In this document: positions 60,383-64,000 of the stretch, piece after piece
Position numbering within the stretch: the first letter of the stretch is position 1
Layout: each line of letters opens with the position of its first letter
DNA from: CAYVOV01 sp964453525
GTDB lineage: Bacteria > Chloroflexota > Dehalococcoidia > Dehalococcoidales > UBA2162
Assembly: GCA_964453525.1 (NCBI GenBank)
Contig: CAYVOV010000005.1
Location: 104,015 to 168,014 of the forward strand
DNA: 64,000 nt
Reading direction: 5' to 3'
Position numbers and translations under genes: made by a program
Notes under the pieces: model-generated
What the model was told of the DNA's origin: nothing
Databases searched by the model: none
What the model saw: the letters and a program-made list of their open reading frames with translations, nothing else

Positions 60383-60498
60383 TCTATACCTTTTGGTTAG
60401 GTATAAACTCTAGAGTAAGGTCATTCATTTACGCAGGATTTCTCTCTCATCAGTAATATTTAAGTTCGAAATGGCAAGTTAATTAGGCAAGCAGTAAA

Positions 60499-60534
60499 AT
60501 TGTTTCAGGGAGGGTTCGACTTTTCATTGTTTTT
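60499..60534 (+). repeat. TTCGA hairpin repeat, copy 5
   Basis: ATTGTTTCA, GGGAGGGTTCGACTTTTCA (60508-60526), TTGTTTTT. Several C-to-T changes turn G-C into G-T pairs and the outermost pair is lost; the tail has a good T-run. It is 117 bases after the 2TM gene. Confidence 0.75.
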
Positions 60535-60644
60535 CTTATCGAGTTAATGTAAAATCACCAAGACTGATGAGCTAGTATAATAGCAACTTAAACTAGCAAA
60601 GAAGATTCCTTTGTTAAAGAATATGTCGACTTAAGAGGCAGAAG

Positions 60645-61403
60645 ATGAATGGATTAGAAGGTGTGCAGGCTATTGTGAATATCGTAGGGATCATTCTCAT
60701 TCCTCTGGCAATTCTACTAGTGGGTCAGTGGTTTACGCACCAGAGAGCAAAATCTGATGCCGAAGAGCGTAAGAGAAGAGAACAATTTACTGCAGAGCAG
60801 CGCGACGCTGATAGGGTGGCTCTTCTGCTACGACATCTCTCTAGCGAAAATCCCAGGGAACGAATCCTAGCCATATACTTGATAGGGCATCTTCGAGATA
60901 CTAACAGATTCCCTGAAGATCTTATGAAAACAATGACTTTTGTTGCTTTCAGTGACCGACCTGATATTGCAGCTGCTGCACAGATGGCTGTTGGAATCAG
61001 TGTGGATGAAATTCCATCTGAGGTGGTATTAAACGAATTGTTAGCACCACTAAAAGTCAACCTTGAGCGCTCAGGTGAAATGTTTCGGCGATGGAACAAA
61101 CAGGATCTATTCTTAGAGGAAATCATCCACGATAGCAACAAATTTGCTCGTGATCTGTTAATCTCCAAATCTCATATGATACCTACTGATCTATTACCAG
61201 AGGCCAGCCAATTAGTGGACCATTACAACGCTTGGTTGGAAGAATATGAACGAGTGCGGCCTAATGGAATTCGTGACCCAAATGAGCCGTTTGTTTTCGT
61301 AGGGGTACCGCCTATTAATAAGCCGTTTCCGCGTGAAGCATCATTGAAATTTATCGATCGTTTCAAAGAGTTAGCAATGTCTGAAGATGCAAGCAGGCAA
61401 TAA
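60645..61403 (+). CDS. Unknown protein, N-terminal membrane helix and helical repeats
   Basis: 252 residues. One membrane helix (about residues 8-27), then a charged coiled stretch (QRAKSDAEERKRREQF), then helical pairs that look like short HEAT-type repeats (LLLRHLSSENPRERILAIYLIGHL; landmark), and a C-terminal part ending in a Pro-rich VGVPPINKPFP region. No known domain is recognised. Probably a membrane-anchored adaptor. It lies between two TTCGA hairpins. ATG at 60645 with a weak AGAGGCAG upstream. Confidence 0.6.
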   Translation: MNGLEGVQAIVNIVGIILIPLAILLVGQWFTHQRAKSDAEERKRREQFTAEQRDADRVALLLRHLSSENPRERILAIYLIGHLRDTNRFPEDLMKTMTFVAFSDRPDIAAAAQMAVGISVDEIPSEVVLNELLAPLKVNLERSGEMFRRWNKQDLFLEEIIHDSNKFARDLLISKSHMIPTDLLPEASQLVDHYNAWLEEYERVRPNGIRDPNEPFVFVGVPPINKPFPREASLKFIDRFKELAMSEDASRQ

Positions 61404-61485
61404 AGTCAAAGATCAAGAAACTAGAGCCTGTTTTATCTCTGGACTCATTGTATAACAACAATCGACATATTAAACAAAACACAGC

Positions 61486-61517
61486 GTTGTTTCAGGGAGG
61501 GCTCGACTCTTCCCTTG
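61486..61517 (+). repeat. TTCGA hairpin repeat, copy 6
   Basis: GTTGTTTCA, GGGAGGGCTCGACTCTTCCC (61495-61514), TTG. The stem has shifted by one base but still pairs. It is 83 bases after the unknown membrane-anchored gene and about 95 bases before the dienelactone hydrolase. Confidence 0.75.
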
Positions 61518-61609
61518 TGTATATTAGAGAATTGGCATACAATCGTTTCCACCAAATGATAAGGTAACGTTAAGAAGATTCCCGTAGTATTAATTCAAGG
61601 GGGTGAAAC

Positions 61610-62377
61610 ATGTGGAATCAGTTCAGGACTGATGAGTACCAAGGGATGCTGGCTGAAACAGTCACGATGGCCGGCTATGATGGTGATCTCATACATGCCT
61701 ATCTTTCACGGCCTTTGGGTGAAGGGCCTTTCCCAGGGGTAATTTTAATACCCCATATGCCCGGTTGGGACGAGTTCTACCGTGAAGCCTCGCGTCGGTT
61801 TTCACAGCATGGGTATCTGGCTATCTGCCCGGACATTTATTGCCGTTTCGGACACGGTACACCGGAGGAAGTATCTTCGAAGGTTCGCAACGGAGGTGGT
61901 GTTCCGGACGACGGCGTCGTAGGTGATTGCGACGGCGCCATGAACTATCTTAAAAGCCTACCTTACTCAAATAAAAAAGTAGGAGTAATCGGCACCTGCT
62001 CGGGCGGTCGCCACTCATTCCTTGTAGCCTGCCAGGCCAGTGGTGTCGATGCTGCAGTCGACTGCTGGGGTGGCCGGGTGGTTACTCCACAGGAAGAATT
62101 AACTCCAGCTCAACCCGTTGCCCCCATTGACTATACAGAAAAACTGAATTGCCCTCTCCTGGGGATTTTTGGAAACGAAGACCACAACCCGACACCGGAA
62201 CAGGTGAACCGACTTGAAGAGGAGCTTAAGAAATACGGTAAGGACTACAGATTCTATCGATATGATGGTGCGGGACATGGCTTTTGGTATTATCATACAG
62301 AGATGTATCGACCTAAGCAGGCAATGGATGCCTGGTGCAAGGTCTTTGAATTTTTCGGGGAGCAATTAAAGAGTTAG
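61610..62377 (+). CDS. Dienelactone hydrolase family protein
   Basis: 255-residue alpha/beta-hydrolase. Nucleophile C130 in VIGTCSGGR (Cys instead of Ser, as in true dienelactone hydrolases), acid in FGNEDHNPTPEQ near 185 and His in GAGHGFWYYH near 222. Opens lactones formed in chlorocatechol-type or related pathways; broad esters also fit. ATG at 61610 with a strong GGGGGTGAAAC. No ring-cleavage gene is near, so the natural substrate is unclear. Confidence 0.93.
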   Translation: MWNQFRTDEYQGMLAETVTMAGYDGDLIHAYLSRPLGEGPFPGVILIPHMPGWDEFYREASRRFSQHGYLAICPDIYCRFGHGTPEEVSSKVRNGGGVPDDGVVGDCDGAMNYLKSLPYSNKKVGVIGTCSGGRHSFLVACQASGVDAAVDCWGGRVVTPQEELTPAQPVAPIDYTEKLNCPLLGIFGNEDHNPTPEQVNRLEEELKKYGKDYRFYRYDGAGHGFWYYHTEMYRPKQAMDAWCKVFEFFGEQLKS

Positions 62378-62464
62378 TCCTGTCTCAATGGTAAGTGGAC
62401 AACTGTTAATTCTGGTTTGTGCCGCTAAGCCGGGAGCATCTATCCTGCACGAAAGGTATGAAAC

Positions 62465-63751
62465 ATGCTAGGAGAAATCAAGAGAGATACGGCTTCTGTT
62501 GGTGAACCGTTCGTTGTCATGGCAAAACCAGTCGGCCCCACCTGCAATATGGAGTGTACCTACTGCTATTATCTGGAAACCGCGCGGCTATTTTCATCTA
62601 CGCATAAATTCCGAATGCCGGATAATCTGCTCGAAACGTATGTGCGTCAGTATATCGAGGCCAGTCCAGGTCCTGAAGTTCTATTTGTTTGGCATGGTGG
62701 CGAACCGACACTGGCCGGACTCGACTTTTACCGACGCGCTGTGGAACTACAGCAAAATTATCTGCCCCGGGGCTGGACCTGCTGGAACAATATCCAGACC
62801 AACGGGACTCTGCTCGATGATAAGTGGTGCTTGTTCCTTGCAGAAGCTCACTTTGATGTAGGCGTAAGTATCGATGGAACTCAGTGGTTACACAACGCAT
62901 ATCGGAAAGACCATAGCGGTCGTGGTACCTATGAAAGTGCGGCACGGGCTATCCGTTGTTTACAAGCGCATGGTATTCAGCCGGATTTGCTTTGCACGGT
63001 GACCTCAGCAACTGCAAAGGAACCAATCAGCGTCTATCGATCGCTCAGAAGCTTTAATACCGGATGGATCCAGTTCATACCCATCGTACGGCGTGAACCG
63101 GACGGAAAGTTAACATCGGAGTCTGTTACGAGCGAAGCGTACGGGCGTTTTCTATGTACCGTTTTCGATGAATGGATACACCACGATCTAGATAAACTGA
63201 ATGTCCAGTTTTTTGCTGAGATGTCACTGGTATGGTCGGGAGGGCTTTCCAGCGTATGCTGGATGGCTCCCACTTGCGGGCGAGTACTTATAGTTGAGCA
63301 CGATGGCGGTATATACTCATGCGATCACTTTGTAAATCCCGAGCACTGTATAGGCAACATAAAAACCCTGCCTTTGAGTGCGTTGGTTAAATTACCTGTC
63401 CAGCGACGCTTCGGCGACAACAAGCGGGATCAACTTCCCAGCCAGTGTCGCTCTTGTTCATGGCTCAGCGTGTGTAATGGAGGGTGTCCCAAAGACCGCT
63501 TCTCTTTAACAGAAGATGGTGAACCCGGACTCAACTATCTATGCAGTGGTTTACAACATTTCTTTGCTCATGCTGAAAAGCCGTTGAAGAAAGTTATTGA
63601 GCTAAGGAGAAGAAAAATAAGTCCGGAGGCCATTATGGATGAGCTACGGGCCGATTTGCTGGCTCGTTGGAAAAGGGTCGGGAGGAACGATCCATGTCCC
63701 TGTGGCAGCGGACTTAAGGCAAAAAATTGCTGCTGGTCACAACGGCCTTAA
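62465..63751 (+). CDS. Anaerobic sulfatase maturase-like radical SAM/SPASM protein with SEC-C end
   Basis: 428 residues. Radical SAM motif C27-x3-C31-x2-C34 (CNMECTYCYY), then FVWHGGEPTLAGLDFYRRAVEL and NIQTNGTLLDD, the standard anSME core (landmarks), then a SPASM part with many Cys (CGR..CDHF..C..CRSCSWLSVCNGGCPKDR) for two auxiliary clusters. Enzymes of this group turn a Cys or Ser of a sulfatase into formylglycine, or modify peptides. The last 20 residues, RNDPCPCGSG..KNCC, form a SEC-C zinc motif, not usual in this family. No sulfatase is in the window. ATG at 62465. Confidence 0.9.
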   Translation: MLGEIKRDTASVGEPFVVMAKPVGPTCNMECTYCYYLETARLFSSTHKFRMPDNLLETYVRQYIEASPGPEVLFVWHGGEPTLAGLDFYRRAVELQQNYLPRGWTCWNNIQTNGTLLDDKWCLFLAEAHFDVGVSIDGTQWLHNAYRKDHSGRGTYESAARAIRCLQAHGIQPDLLCTVTSATAKEPISVYRSLRSFNTGWIQFIPIVRREPDGKLTSESVTSEAYGRFLCTVFDEWIHHDLDKLNVQFFAEMSLVWSGGLSSVCWMAPTCGRVLIVEHDGGIYSCDHFVNPEHCIGNIKTLPLSALVKLPVQRRFGDNKRDQLPSQCRSCSWLSVCNGGCPKDRFSLTEDGEPGLNYLCSGLQHFFAHAEKPLKKVIELRRRKISPEAIMDELRADLLARWKRVGRNDPCPCGSGLKAKNCCWSQRP

Positions 63752-63945
63752 CAATCGCTTATGCATCTCGGGAACATAAACCACTTATTAATCCAAAAAT
63801 CCTATTTCCCTTTATACGAATAGATTCAATTGCCCAATTTTCATAAGAATTCGGTTCGGTTATTTTAACCATAATATATTGCACTTTAACTGATTTCTCA
63901 AATTAAAAAGTAATTGAGGTAGTCCCGTCAATATGTAATAAATGG

Positions 63946-64000
63946 GGTTCTGTTTGCATTTGGTTGTTTTTCTTTACCTCACCCCTTGCCCCTCTCCGGC
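63946..64000 (+). repeat. GGTTCTGTTTGCAT repeat, cut by window edge
   Basis: GGTTCTGTTTGCATTTGG, then a T-rich stretch and CCTCACCCCTTGCCCCTCTCC. Same order of modules as at 18933. The right part is beyond the window. The remaining 63752-63945 is AT-rich and holds no gene that I can see. Confidence 0.7.

Overview
The window reads as a chromosomal piece of an anaerobic bacterium. The mix of tungsten/molybdenum oxidoreductases, corrinoid-type proteins, CoA-transferase and CoA-ligase genes, many short-chain dehydrogenases (SDRs) and short palindromic repeats fits a Dehalococcoidia-like member of the Chloroflexota from sediment or groundwater. That placement is inference from gene content and style; no rRNA or tRNA gene is visible to confirm it.

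Layout. 0-10 kb is mostly housekeeping: glucose-6-phosphate isomerase (cut by the left edge), a 40-residue zinc mini-protein, a UbiA prenyltransferase followed by a B12-binding radical SAM enzyme, two small proteins, then cysS-ispF-ispD on the minus strand. CysS carries an AT-rich insert of about 100 residues. Next come a flavoprotein, an N-formylglutamate amidohydrolase and a class III CoA-transferase. 11.7-15 kb is a glycine-betaine/choline-type ABC importer. 15.2-18.8 kb holds thiL, a cupin-like gene, tsaE, tsaB, ndk and convergent rsfS. 19-24 kb holds two tandem MATE exporters under a MarR regulator, and a DUF1015 gene. 24.5-32.7 kb is a redox block: a Fe-S protein, a molybdopterin oxidoreductase with its ferredoxin-like subunit, a thiamine-diphosphate enzyme, two SDRs and an ArsA-like ATPase.

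33-50 kb is accessory. An epimerase, an SDR and a small monooxygenase lie between 172-bp direct repeats. A uroporphyrinogen-decarboxylase-like gene, a MazEF-type toxin-antitoxin pair, two MFS transporters and a GH51 arabinofuranosidase follow. A minus-strand set of two UPF0261 (Tm-1-like) genes around an acyl-CoA ligase, plus a Fe-S protein, comes next. The end of the second MFS gene is repeated (171 bp, about 97% identical) on the far side of that set, so the 6 kb between looks inserted or duplicated. 50-64 kb is more AT-rich: EthD/dimeric-barrel and SDR genes, a repeat-rich coiled-coil protein next to a DnaJ-like protein, an aldehyde:ferredoxin oxidoreductase, an alcohol dehydrogenase, small membrane proteins, a dienelactone hydrolase and an anaerobic-sulfatase-maturase-like radical SAM protein with a C-terminal SEC-C motif.

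Together the accessory genes suggest uptake, CoA activation, dehydrogenation and ferredoxin-linked oxidation of organic acids, alcohols or aldehydes, but no complete pathway can be named.

Repeats are a major theme. One hairpin family with a TTCGA centre follows most plus-strand genes between 50.7 and 61.5 kb. A second family has the frame TCATTGCGAG-hairpin-GAAGCAATCT with changing hairpin arms. A third, MITE-like family has ends beginning GGTTCTGTTTGTAT. The most unusual single observations are the HEPN-like insert in CysS, the TTCGA hairpin family, and the UPF0261-ligase-UPF0261 set bracketed by the duplicated MFS tail.
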